A DNA stretch of 61,734 nucleotides, taken from NCBI GenBank assembly GCA_013054445.1, contig JAAMPI010000133.1:1-61734 (forward strand), read 5' to 3'. The number at the start of each line of letters is the position of its first letter. Position 1 is the first letter of the stretch. The notes under the pieces were generated by a model. It searched no databases. It had not been told where the DNA came from and was given only the letters and a program-made list of their open reading frames with translations. Origin of the DNA: Cudoniella acicularis. Its lineage: Eukaryota > Ascomycota > Leotiomycetes > Helotiales > Helotiaceae. The translations under genes and the position numbers were made by a program. Below, piece by piece: positions 32,651-42,759 of the stretch.

Positions 32651-33638
32651 CTAGATCCTCTGCTCGGCAATCTTCTGTAGAAGCCCTTCAAACTCTCCCA
32701 AATACGACTTGATCGCGAACGCGGTCTTCTGGTCCCCAAGAAGCTTCTCGACTTTCTCTACGTCAGTCCGCATGTGCTCCTCATTAGTGGTACCGTTCAC
32801 AATGGACACCTTCCCCAAACCAAGCACAAGCAAATAGAAAGCAACCTCATCCTGGACCTCAAACTGCTTCGCAAAACGGGTTACCACATTTGCAGCACGT
32901 GCCTCCGTGTTCGCCTTCAAGAGGAAAAACCCCTGGTAAATAACACCCTTCTGCGCCAGAAAAGCACGCAGCCCGATATCATACCCATTCTTCTCGTGGA
33001 AGCGGTTTTGCACGATCTCCGGCTTCACCGCAGCGGCATCATACAGCTTCTCGAACGCTGCAAGTGGAAAATTGGACACGCCCAGCACGCTAATGCGCTC
33101 CGGCACGAAGCTCTCAAAAACCTTCCAGGCCACGAGATTATCCTCCTCGTCCTTGAATGGAACGTGCAACAACAGAATGTCGATGTGGTCGACCTTCAGA
33201 TTCTTGAAGGATTGCTCGATCGACTCACGAACCTGCTGCTCTAGGGGCTGGTCGGTGTTGTAGGGGAGCTTGCCTTCGGCGTGGGCCCAAGAGGGTGTGA
33301 ACTTAGTTTGAATCTAATATATGATTTCGATTTAGTCTTTAAGGGATGTGCACAGTTGTTTTGATGGCCCAACCTACGAGAATATCTTTCCTCTTTACGC
33401 CTGACTTCAAAGCCTCTTGGACAGCATCTCCGACAAGGACTTCATTGTAGGCGGTAGGATAGTTGGCTGAATCCAGACCCTCAAAGCCATTTTTGAGAGC
33501 CAACTTCGCCAGATGGCCGGTCTGGTCGCCTTTGAATCCAGTGCCGTAGAGGAGGAACGGGTGAACTCGGCCCGAGGATAACTTCAGGGGAGTGAAGCGC
33601 TCGGTGAGGTCATTCGGGGAGAACTCTTGTGCTGCCAT
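32651..33638 (-). CDS. Aldo-keto reductase
   Basis: Two exons (33638-33378, 33313-32651) give 307 residues. The AKR catalytic tetrad is visible: Asp and Tyr in GLDSANYPTAYNE, Lys in IQTKFTP after the intron, His in ILLLHVPF. NADPH-binding and barrel segments follow (ISVLGVSNFPL, PEIVQNRFHEKNGYD, QGFFLLKAN). It ends in a C-terminal helix without a specificity loop I can assign. Met at 33638 (MAAQEF) is chosen over the in-frame Met at 33680. It is convergent with the ASST-like gene, 159 bp apart. Asperipin-2a biosynthesis uses a reductase on the peptide's oxidised end; this AKR may play such a role, but this is context only. Confidence 0.92.
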
Positions 33639-34949
33639 GTCTTCGAACTCTAAATGGGTGTACTTGGTTGTAGCGTGCAATGTTTGGTGGGGTTCGGAGA
33701 GCTGCGTCTAATACTGATAACGCGATACTCTTAAACCAGGAACATCGCATTCTCCTTCCCCCTTCTGATTACAGACATTTTGAAATGATGTGATATTTAC
33801 GCAAAGGCCAGGATGGAGATTGAACCGCTCAAACGGCCACAACACGCATATTTCGCTGGCTGCACGCACGCATTTCCTGCATAATCGGTGGCTAGGCGAA
33901 GTAGCACGGTTAGGAAACCACTGTCACGCGCTGGAACTTTCCCTGCAGACGCTAGAAATTGGGCAGAAGCAGTCCCACATTCGAGTCCTGCTAACCGAAA
34001 CTCATGCATGGAGCATCTGCGGTGCAGAAAGAACACTAAGATTTTCTTTCTGGTGGGCGCGGGGACACCAGTAGCGGCTGGTAGTATCTACTTTGCCACT
34101 AGGCCTTCAATGCATATGCCGACCAACGTCAACAGTACCTAGGCCTGAGTTTTCGTACCTGGCTGATCAAAATGAGAGAGGTCGTTGAGTTTGACATAGA
34201 ATCGTAACTCAGAACACCGCAAAATAACCCTTTGTGAGGGCTCGTCGACGAGTGTCACGACCTTCGCAGACGAAACTATTGCTGTGGAGACGAGAAAATA
34301 AAAGGCGAAACCCATGTAAATCGTACACGAATTAGAGAACGGGAAATTACTGGAAGATCCATCTGCTAGAAAAGTTTTAACAGAAGAACTTCGAAAACTA
34401 GAGGAGTGGGAAAGGCAGGAAATGATTTCAGAATAAGTCCCAGCGCACCTTCAATGTGACAGGGCGAAACAAAAAAAGAATTTTTGCCATCAATACGACG
34501 CCCCAACCACTGTCCATCAGTACCCAGATGGATGCTCTGATGAGTACCCAGACGATGGTGGATTTCAACGGATTGATAGCTATTGTCCAGAATGCGACGC
34601 AGCGACAGAGAATGGAGAAATAGGAAAGTGATCAGGCATCGAAAAAACGAACATTGGTCCCTCTTTTCGAGATTTTGGTGCTTGAAATAGTTTAGGATAG
34701 CCCTTCAATTGAATTTATTATTTTAACAGCTAGAACGGAAATAGAAATGTCCCCTTTCCAAATATTTTACCCCTAAATCCCTCTCTCCGCCCACTTACCG
34801 CTTGCTTTTGACTATTCCCTTTCTTCGCAACCCCCTCCAACCGCTACCTGCTCTCCCTTCTTTATTTTGAGTTATAAATATATCGTCCTCTAATAATGTT
34901 CTGTATTTTAATTTAATTTAACAGATTTGGTATAAGGAGACTACAGAGT
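33639..34949. other. Intergenic with a possible coding relic at 34326-34631
   Basis: No intact gene. On the plus strand, 34326-34631 reads as a protein-like segment: ELENGKLLEDPSAR ... EELRKLEEWERQEMISE, one TAA at 34434, then in the same frame a Cys-rich part with QCDRAKQKKNFCHQYD and YCPECDAATENG. It may be the remains of an unrecognised gene. Confidence 0.35.
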
Positions 34950-34969
34950 TTGAATTTATCCTTTGGATT

Positions 34970-35140
34970 TTGGCTCCTTCTCTGGAATTATATATTTGGG
35001 TTTTGTTGTCATTATTGAGTTGGGGATACCTTTTTGAGGAATTTGGTCCTATGCTTGTAGGTTAAGGATAGTGGATCTTTGTGGCAACTTCGCAAGGCTA
35101 TTAGTTGGCTTTCTTTTTCTCAACAGCTAAGCACATGTAT
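34970..35140 (+). repeat. Diverged duplicate of the 3' flank of the acidic-protein gene
   Basis: Segments here, such as ATATTTGGGTTTTGTTGT (about 35000), a CTTGTAGGT and TTTCTCAACAGCTAAGCACAT, recur in the same order at 37690-37875 (CATATTTGGGTTTTGTTGT, GCTTGTAGGT, TTTCTCAACAACTGAGCACAT). This indicates an old segmental duplication of the region following 37645. Confidence 0.6.
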
Positions 35141-37030
35141 ATTAAACCGAAGAATGTCCCGAGTCGGAAGGCCTTTTTGCCTGGTTACGCTACATCGAGA
35201 AATTAGGAGAATCATTTCAATAAAGGTGGCGACTACTACGCAGTGTCTCATTCGACCCCTTTCTGTCTCACTCGCTAGATTTGAAGAAGAAATCTGCTTT
35301 CCTTTTGGTCTTCAAACTTCCAGAATATCCTCAACAGGAGACGTGCTTTATGTAAGGAAACGAAAGCGACCATTAGCAAGATACTTGCTTCAAATTCCTC
35401 CATTTCCATCATAGTATTAATCTCTTTTCGCTTCCGTGGAAAAGAAGAGAGCCTGGAAGTTTCTCGGAATTTAACAAAAGTCAGCGGTCTTGCCCAAAGC
35501 GCCTATTTAACAGCAACGTGAGGCTACTCGTTCCCCTCCCCATCCAAAATAACTCCATTCCCGGAAGACGACCACAAGCATCCAATCACTCTACTACAAG
35601 CCACAACATACCCACCCCTTCTTCAACAATGTCATCCTACCAACCCACTACATCCAACTCAAACACGCTCACAGCACTGCAACTGCAATCATCCAACACT
35701 CTACAAGCAGTTCAATCATTCTATTCACTGTAAATAATCTCAATTAAGCTCGCCATTCGAGAAGTAACAACACCTTACAATAACCGGCTGACTTAAACCC
35801 CAGAATAATCCTAAAACTCATCTAGGCTCTAATAATTACTTATATTCCCAAACCACTTATTCCAATTATCGTATACCCTTCCCACCACGTGACGACGTAA
35901 TCGTAATATTCAGTAATATTCGTAGCGATATTAGTACTATATAGACGCTTTGCTAGCTTTTCTTAGTCTAGTATATAATAATTATAATATAAGAATTCAG
36001 GATTCTCCTTAGCCTCTTTAATTACCTCACGGTAATATCGCTAAGCTAGTCTTTTCTATTTTATCTTTTGACTTTAAGTTGATTCTTAAGTTATATATTA
36101 TATAAATGACAAGAAATCTACTTCGGAAGCTATATTTAATAAGAAATTTGTTGGAGGTAAGGTGTGTAGGCGGAAGAAGAGTCGACTGTTAGGTCGAGGG
36201 ATTCAAGTATATGGAATAATAATATGATTTTGACTTAAAGACTTATCTATCTACAAAGGGGTGAGCGGACTATATATACTACAAGTGTAGTTACTAGAAG
36301 CTTCTATAGCTTAGAAATCAACGCTTATAAATCAAAGCTCATAAATCAAAGCTCATAAATCAAAGCTTATAAGTCAAAGAACAACCTAGAAGATTCTACT
36401 AAGGTTTAAACCTTAAGCTTAGAATAGTGCTTATTACCTAATAATGCAACAAAATTCAAATAGAGATATTATATGAGGGTGAAAAAAAGAGGATAAATTT
36501 AAAAGTAGAGGGGGGAGTTAATTTCTTAATACGGGGTAAGTCACGTGTATACTAAGAATCGATTCTGCCGATTCCTTATCGATACCTCAGGTATCAAAAT
36601 CTACACTAGAATTGTATATGATATTTAATATTACCTTCTGTGGAGAAAATGCGGGTAGGACAAATTAGTTGGAAGATGATACATGTGTCGCTAAAGCCAA
36701 CAAAGACACTTGTGAAGGTACGAGACATTATCAGCCCCACATGATATTTGAACTGACTTCTATTCCTTAGACTTTGTCAGAAAGCATCTAGAAGTGTTTA
36801 ACAGGCATACTGGTTGATCGATTTGTTGAAGGTGTACTAGTGATTTGTTTGTCACCTTCGATTTGGCGGAACATGGATTTGCGGTTTGTTTCATTTCGTC
36901 TCTTGTCGTCCGAGTGGGTGAAGTATAATTTGTATAGTTGGAATAATGCGAAGAACTGAGTATAACAGGGTTTGAAATTGAAAAATATAGGGCTTGTCGA
37001 AAATTTGCCTTTTCTAAAGAACTTCTTGTT
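35141..37030. repeat. Gene-poor AT-rich tract with short tandem repeats
   Basis: No intact gene. A 34-codon frame at 35629-35733 (MSSYQPTTSNSN) follows a C-rich leader typical of expressed fungal genes, but it ends just before strongly AT-rich DNA (35840-36660), so it may be a truncated gene. At 36318-36380 a 14-15 bp unit close to CATAAATCAAAGCT is tandemly repeated about four times. The AT-rich part fits RIP-degraded repeats. Confidence 0.5.
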
Positions 37031-37645
37031 ATGGAAAACGAATTAGAAGATAACCCCGGACTCTCGGATAACGAGGATGGCAATGAGTACGACTACGGCA
37101 GCATCTCAGAAGATGACGATAAAGAAGGAGGGATCGACTCTGATAACATCAATAGGGAGAGTGCGGGAAGTGATGAAGACAACGATGAAGAAGAAGCAGA
37201 TCATTCTGAACTCGATCCTGACGCTCTCGATCTTGTGCGTCTCCACAACATCACAAGCCGCGGCTTTATAACCATAGAAGATTATTCGGGGTTTGTCCCA
37301 TCTATTTCTTCTGCCAAACTCCCAAAAGGGAAACCAACGGGGCCAATGCTGACTCTCCACAGACCCAACCCTTCACATGCCTCTGCTGCGCCGGACGTCA
37401 ATGCCACTCTAGGTGCAGCCTTCAACTTAAAATTCGGCGGCGGTGGATCGAGAAGCAAGGCCAAGATTGGAAATGGAAATTTTGTGGAGCGAAAGAAAGA
37501 GCAGATTGAAGAGTTTGGCAAGGTCAGGGAAACAGACGGACAGTTTTTGCAGCCGAAGGAGCCTGTGGCAGATTTTACAAATTTGTCGTTTAGGCCGAAG
37601 AAGAAGGCGTCTTTGGGGGAGCTTACGGCTGGGGATTTTGCCTGA
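37031..37645 (+). CDS. Hypothetical acidic protein, 204 residues
   Basis: A single-exon frame of unknown function. Residues 1-70 are overwhelmingly Asp/Glu/Ser (DNEDGNEYDYGSISEDDD). A short hydrophobic-patterned stretch follows (DALDLVRLHNITSRGFITIEDYSGFVPSI), then a Gly- and Lys-rich half with FNLKFGGGGSRSK and a C-terminal FRPKKKASLGELTAGDFA. No membrane helix, signal peptide or known catalytic motif. The acidic then basic layout suggests a nuclear or chromatin-associated protein, but that is a guess. Its 3' flank has a diverged copy at 34970-35140. Confidence 0.6.
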   Translation: MENELEDNPGLSDNEDGNEYDYGSISEDDDKEGGIDSDNINRESAGSDEDNDEEEADHSELDPDALDLVRLHNITSRGFITIEDYSGFVPSISSAKLPKGKPTGPMLTLHRPNPSHASAAPDVNATLGAAFNLKFGGGGSRSKAKIGNGNFVERKKEQIEEFGKVRETDGQFLQPKEPVADFTNLSFRPKKKASLGELTAGDFA

Positions 37646-37967
37646 GGAGAGTGAAGAGCTAGGAAGTATCTTGTGGAGTGGGTTCGTTCCCTGGAATTTC
37701 ATATTTGGGTTTTGTTGTGTTTGTTGTTGAGTTGCTGGGCATTTGGAGCGGAGTCGAGATGCGATTTTTAGATTATTATGGTTGCGCTTGTAGGTGATGG
37801 ATGAATGTTTGCAACACGCCGGCAACCTTCAGTTGCCTTTTCTCTTTCTCAACAACTGAGCACATCTTGTTTCCACACCGGAGTGTTTACGCTTCCCAAC
37901 TGGCTCTTGTTTCTCGACGCGCAAAACTTGTGACTCCGCGAGGCTCTAATACAACGTCGTCTATATC
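37646..37967. other. 3' flank of the acidic-protein gene
   Basis: Intergenic. It carries the sequence duplicated at 34970-35140. No coding content is recognised. Confidence 0.45.
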
Positions 37968-38188
37968 CCTTAGACTGTAATTTGGCGTATCACGTGTTTT
38001 GCGAAAGTCACTTCAAAGACAAACCACCTTCTAACTATCTTATAGTATATTAGTTACAATAATATACTTTTCATAATAATAATCTAAATATATATACTTT
38101 CTTTAAGGAATAATCACCACTAGATATTTTATTATTTTGAAGTGATTTTCGCAAAAACACGTGATGCGCCAAAGTACAGTCTGAGGGT
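37968..38188. mobile_element. 221-bp foldback (MITE-like) element
   Basis: About 50 bp at the left end (CCCTTAGACTGTAATTTGGC onwards, through CACGTG and TCACTTCAAA) is repeated in inverted orientation at the right end, with a handful of mismatches. The AT-rich centre is about 110 bp with no coding capacity. Ends lie next to TA-containing sequence, which would suit a Tc1/mariner-mobilised MITE, but the target duplication is not certain. Single-stranded DNA or RNA from this element would fold into a long hairpin. Confidence 0.75.
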
Positions 38189-38951
38189 TAACGTATCCAG
38201 GGTATTATACGTATTATATACCTCCTGCTTCCGTATAGCTCGGTACAGTAAGGTAATTACCAGTAATCCTGTTAGTACTTTTACAGCAGGAGTACAAAAT
38301 AATATTGCTGAACGAAGCAATTATATGCATAGCGTTACGTTATACGTAGTTAGGTGCGCTTCGTCTAGCGGTGATGGTCCTGGCCCTGGCCCTAGAATAA
38401 CCTTATGTCGCCATTTTAAGGGGTCATCGCGAATATTTTCAGCGTTGCAAATAAAGTATAGCGTACGCAGCATCTACTCACAACGTTGCATCGAGGCCGC
38501 CGGGATCGTGACAGGCGGGTTCTTCGGGCCTTCCAGAAACTGGCAATCAGCCGTCGTAGCTTATTTTGGTTGAATCTGTGGGGCTCATAAATCATATGGC
38601 CCTTGCGACAAGGGTGGTGGAGCGGGTGGAATTGCTAGTTGCTTCTGCGGATCTGATGCTGATGGGACTTCCTACTATCATCTTGCGGCACAGATGCGGA
38701 TGGTGTTTGCATTGATGCGACTTCCTGTGGCTTAGGAGCGAAAGCCCGTTTCACTTTTTCTAGGAAGAGGAAAGCATAGCCCGGTTGCCATTGGGACTGG
38801 GGAAGAGCTTTGGGTTGCGGGAGTCTCATTCGCGGGCGGTTTTTGACATCAGCTTTGCGATGTAAGACGTGTACTCAAGATTTTTCGACCATTGATCTCC
38901 ATAACAGTTCACTTATGACTCAAATCCAACCCGCTAGCTCTCGCAAAGAAC
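38189..38951. other. Intergenic between foldback element and P450
   Basis: Open frames at 38142-38573 (plus) and 38635-38829 (minus) lack family resemblance and codon character. No gene is called. Confidence 0.45.
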
Positions 38952-40542
38952 CTAAGCAGGAAACAACGCGATCTTAACCCCATTCTTACTCTTCATGAGC
39001 GGATTCGTCGTCTCAATATACTCTATACACTCATCCCTATTCTCAATCCTCTCAAATTCTCTTACCAACCTAACAAGCTCATACAAAAACTGCGTCTGAA
39101 CCTGCTGATTCGCTAGACAGATCCTCGGTCCCCCAAAGAACGGAACCCATTGCCACAAGATTCTCCTATCCGTGAATCTCTCGGGCCTAAAAGTGTGTAC
39201 ATCTTCACCCCAGAAATCTGTATCGTGACCCTGTCCTCGAATATGCATCGCGACTTCTGTTCCCTTTGCAACGAAGATTGGGGAAAGCCCGTCTGGGCCG
39301 CCGCCAACGGGGAGGACGGTGTCGCGAATTGCCTCGCGGACAATGGGGCTAGAGAGACCTCGGACGCGAAGTGTCTCCCAGAAGACGTGGCGGAAGTAGA
39401 TTAGAGTTCTCAAAAGCTCAAAGGTAAGAGGTTGGTCTCCCAGCGCCAGAGCATCTTGCCGCAATTTTGTCCAAATTTCTGGTTTTCGAGCTAGGTAGAA
39501 GAGACAATTTGCCAAGATGAGAGGAGACGTATTTGCGGCAGGAAGAAAGACTTGCAGGGTCTGGAAGCGCAGCTCGACAGGATCCCGGATCTGTTTTGCC
39601 ATCTCGTAAAGGAGAATGTACCGAGGCTGTGGAGAAGATTCCTCAGATTTAGCGCCCTTTTCAGAGCTTAGCTGGCTTTCATCCTCGGTCTCTTGCAGGG
39701 CGCGTTTGACTTGAACATCAACCCAGTCGTGTATTTCCGTGTAAGCCTTTTTCCACTCGGTGTCAAAGGCGAAGCGAAGAGACGCTAACTTCCCGAACCT
39801 CTTGCGCTTCCCTGTTCCAGCGAGCATGGCATTGAAAGATTTTACAAACTGGAAGGACTCAAATGGGGTTTCAATTAGTAAGGAATCGACGGATTGCCCG
39901 AATACGCTGTCGGTGGCAATGTCGAGGCCCTAGATATGAGTGTGAATCGAGAGGTATTCGAGTAACAAAATCAGGCCAACTTACAAGCTTGTGGGAAAGT
40001 GGTTGGAGGTCGAAAGTACTTCCATCTCGGGGAATCTTTTCGAATAGCCTGTCAATAAAAGGACCCAAATAATTGAGATCCGACATGTCCGATCGCGAAA
40101 AGATGGGCCTGATCAAATTCCTGGAATGTTTCCAAGCAGCTCCATCTGTCGTGAAGACCCCTCTTCCAAAGGCTGGCTTCAAGAAGCGCTCTCCTTCAGA
40201 TGACTTTGCGTAGTCCTGAAATGATGATGTGGCAACTGTTTGTATATTGGCAGAATCCATGGTGTTTATAACGTTCGTAGTGAAGAGTCGGTTCTCGAAT
40301 GTTTTTCCATTTTGTCTAAAAAGCTCTTCATATAGCTCCGACTGTTGCCCTTTGCGTGCCGCCTTCGCGAGCTTGCGAACTAGATCATAACCCCAAAATG
40401 GCTCAGTATGCGGGTATCGTCGAGGTCTGTGGCAGCTGTATTTGGCTGCTGCGGTTCTGAACGCAGAATATCTGCTCCATTTCTGATAGATATACACGCA
40501 GACCAGAAAAGATAATGCGGACACAATTGGAGTAACAAACAT
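38952..40542 (-). CDS. Cytochrome P450, CYP52-like
   Basis: Two exons (40542-39985, 39929-38952; 55-bp intron) give 511 residues. An N-terminal membrane anchor (PIVSALSFLVCVYIY) is followed by AAWKHSRNLIRPIFSR, the C-helix with the heme-propionate Trp/Arg. The I-helix is VFLPAANTSPLI, where AANT replaces the usual AGRDT. The K-helix ExxR is ETLR. The PERF motif is FRPERF and the heme loop is PFFGGPRICLA with the ligand Cys. These features place it near CYP52/CYP539-like families, which often hydroxylate alkyl chains or fatty acids at the ER. It lies 5.3 kb from the AKR across gene-poor DNA and upstream of the ABC transporter, so membership in the RiPP cluster is possible but weak. Confidence 0.92.
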
Positions 40543-41213
40543 GTTAAGCAGGTCAGAGAATGAAGCTCAATAAATAGCAAAGGCCGAAATTGAAATTTGA
40601 CAAAGACAATTCGTGAGTACCGAGCAAATATGCAATTGAAGTACTCTCCCCCACCTTATAAAATATTCCCAAGTGGGACAAGTAGATTATTTTGACCTGT
40701 TTTTCACAGGGGTCTGAGACTCTCACTCCTTTCTCACCGCTTTTCCAAGTACAGAAAATTGACTGCAAGAATCTCATAACGTGGCACGCTTATATTTAGG
40801 CAAAAAGGTACTTCGTATGAATCGTGTCCAATCAAATAGATACGATTAGAATGGCGACAGTTTTACATATAATCTAATTCCTGGTTAAATTCCCACTATA
40901 GTTAAATTCCTACTTTAACGAAATTCTTTTTTTTATTAAAAATAGAAGTGATAATCTTCTAGTCTCTTATAGTATAAAGAAGAAAATAAGATTATATAAA
41001 TTATACTAACCAAGAGAAAGTAAAAGTTTTATATATAATTCATTATATACTTCGGACATCCGGCTTATCTGTCTCGGTCTACGTGATTACCACGTACACG
41101 TAGCATCACGTGCATTATCAGTCACGTGTTATAAGCTTCTTTTCGTTGTGCTCCGGTTAAGCACGTTTGGTGCCTAAGGCAGAAATACTGCCCCTTTTCC
41201 AAAAACAGATGTG
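40543..41213. other. AT-rich intergenic with clustered CACGTG sites
   Basis: The P450 upstream region. At 41080-41135 three CACGTG or near-CACGTG boxes are packed within 50 bp. 40880-41050 is strongly AT-rich. No gene. Confidence 0.4.
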
Positions 41214-41604
41214 GCGATGTAAATCGTGTTGCACTAACCTCGATTTATATTCAAAAGAAATGCAACTCTGCGACGAGACTCTCTAGAGCTCTATCTACAA
41301 TATGATATATAACACATCTAATTTCAGTACCATCGTTGTCCTGTAATTAATTATGGAAGAGGTTACAGCTGGATTTAGGTGTTCATGAACCATTCCCTAG
41401 TACCAACTACACCCACAATCCGCGCACAGCTGGTCACACGTGTGGAGGTAGCGCGATCTAAATCGTCCTGCAATAAGTTCAATCGCATTCAAAAGCAATG
41501 TAACTTTACAAAGAGATTTCATGAAGCAGTGTATATAGTTTCTCATAATATCCTCAATATTAGTACCGTCGTCGTCGTACAATTAATTATAGAAGGTGTT
41601 TCGA
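41214..41604 (+). repeat. Diverged direct duplication, two units about 155 bp
   Basis: 41214-41368 and 41451-41604 share an ordered series of matches. Each has GATNTAAATCGT near the start, ATTCAAAAG(A/C)AATG(C/T)AAC in the middle, and AGTACCRTCGT followed by ATTAATTAT(G/A)GAAG at the end. Neither unit codes for a recognisable protein. Confidence 0.6.
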
Positions 41605-42759
41605 GTCTGGTGTTTTTAAGTGGCTGTGCGGAAGGCGGTGGCAGTCGGCAATTAAATCAAGCTTAGCGCGTTTCAGGCAAGGACCGGACCGTCAACCTTG
41701 AATTGTTGTGGATCTGGATGGGACCTGGGCTCCGGACTGTCTGCCATAGCTGTTGGCCGACAGGCCTTAATGAATTGTCTTTTTACGAAGTCCCTATTCC
41801 CCTTTACTTCATGCGTCGGCGTTATGACTGAAGCTAGGATTCTTCCCATTACAAGAGGCCATTTAGACTGACAATTATTACGTGCAGACCCGAAACGATC
41901 ATCCCTCTTGTACTCCGTATCGAACGCAGATTTGGTGGTCGACTTCTAGATGCTCATTGATACGGGACGGGCGGCTTGAAGATAGACGGAAGATAGCATG
42001 ATTGGTACCAGGCAATCCAAGTCTGGCTGCTTTGCTACGGTCGTACGTTCGACGTTGGCTGCTACGGAACATAAGCTTACATTTGACAGAGACAAGGACG
42101 TGGGTGGGTGAGTGGAGCACAACGGAGATCAAGCATCAATTCTTTGGTGGTCATTCAAAGTTCCCGGAGATGTCCTCATTGTGCTATTCCTTGACACCCC
42201 GCCGGCTGGAACCATGAAGAATTTGTGAGCCGGGTCACCGGGTGGGCACATGAAGACGACCGAGTTCTATTCCTCAGCAGCGTTTGCTTTGGTTTTGACA
42301 CTTCTTAAGATTCAATGGCTACCCTCAGTGATAAGATCCACTTTCTCTTCTTCCAATTGGAGAATTTTATTTTTGTAATGAGATTGGCATCTGCACTAGG
42401 GCATGAGTAGTGCTCCGTGCCGCTGAAAAGTTTTCTCGATTTCGTTGTCGGGTTTCAATAATATGTTCTGAACAGTGCACACCCTGTTTGACGAATCAGA
42501 AAGTTAAGAAAACCCTGAGAGTTCATATGTCAGAAACCAGGTCCAAATCCTCGGATGGTTAGTTGGAGTAAGACTTTCCAAGGCGCAGTACATGCGCCGT
42601 AGTAAGATGAACATCCTTACTCTTTTATCATGTTACCTACCGGGGTACGAAGTATAGAGGATATCGCCTTATAAACGCTCAACGGTGATGTATCTTCACC
42701 TCAAGTGAGACTCGGCCCCTTTCCGCTTTTCAACTTGCGATTCCAAAGTTGCGTTCACA
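41605..42759. other. Intergenic region upstream of the ABC transporter
   Basis: No gene is recognised. The part after 42600 leads into the ABC transporter start and presumably contains its promoter. Confidence 0.45.

Noticed and set aside
36318..36380. Short spaced repeats considered as a CRISPR-like array
   Set aside because: Direct tandem copies of 14-15 bp without unique spacers, in AT-rich eukaryotic DNA.
7440..38400. 18-bp GC-rich match (TCCTGGCCCTGGCCCTAG and its complement) near 7450 and 38385
   Set aside because: Low-complexity repeat of CCCTGG; chance or simple-sequence similarity is adequate, and flanks do not align.
38142..38573. 143-codon plus-strand frame
   Set aside because: Begins inside the foldback element arm and has no family resemblance.
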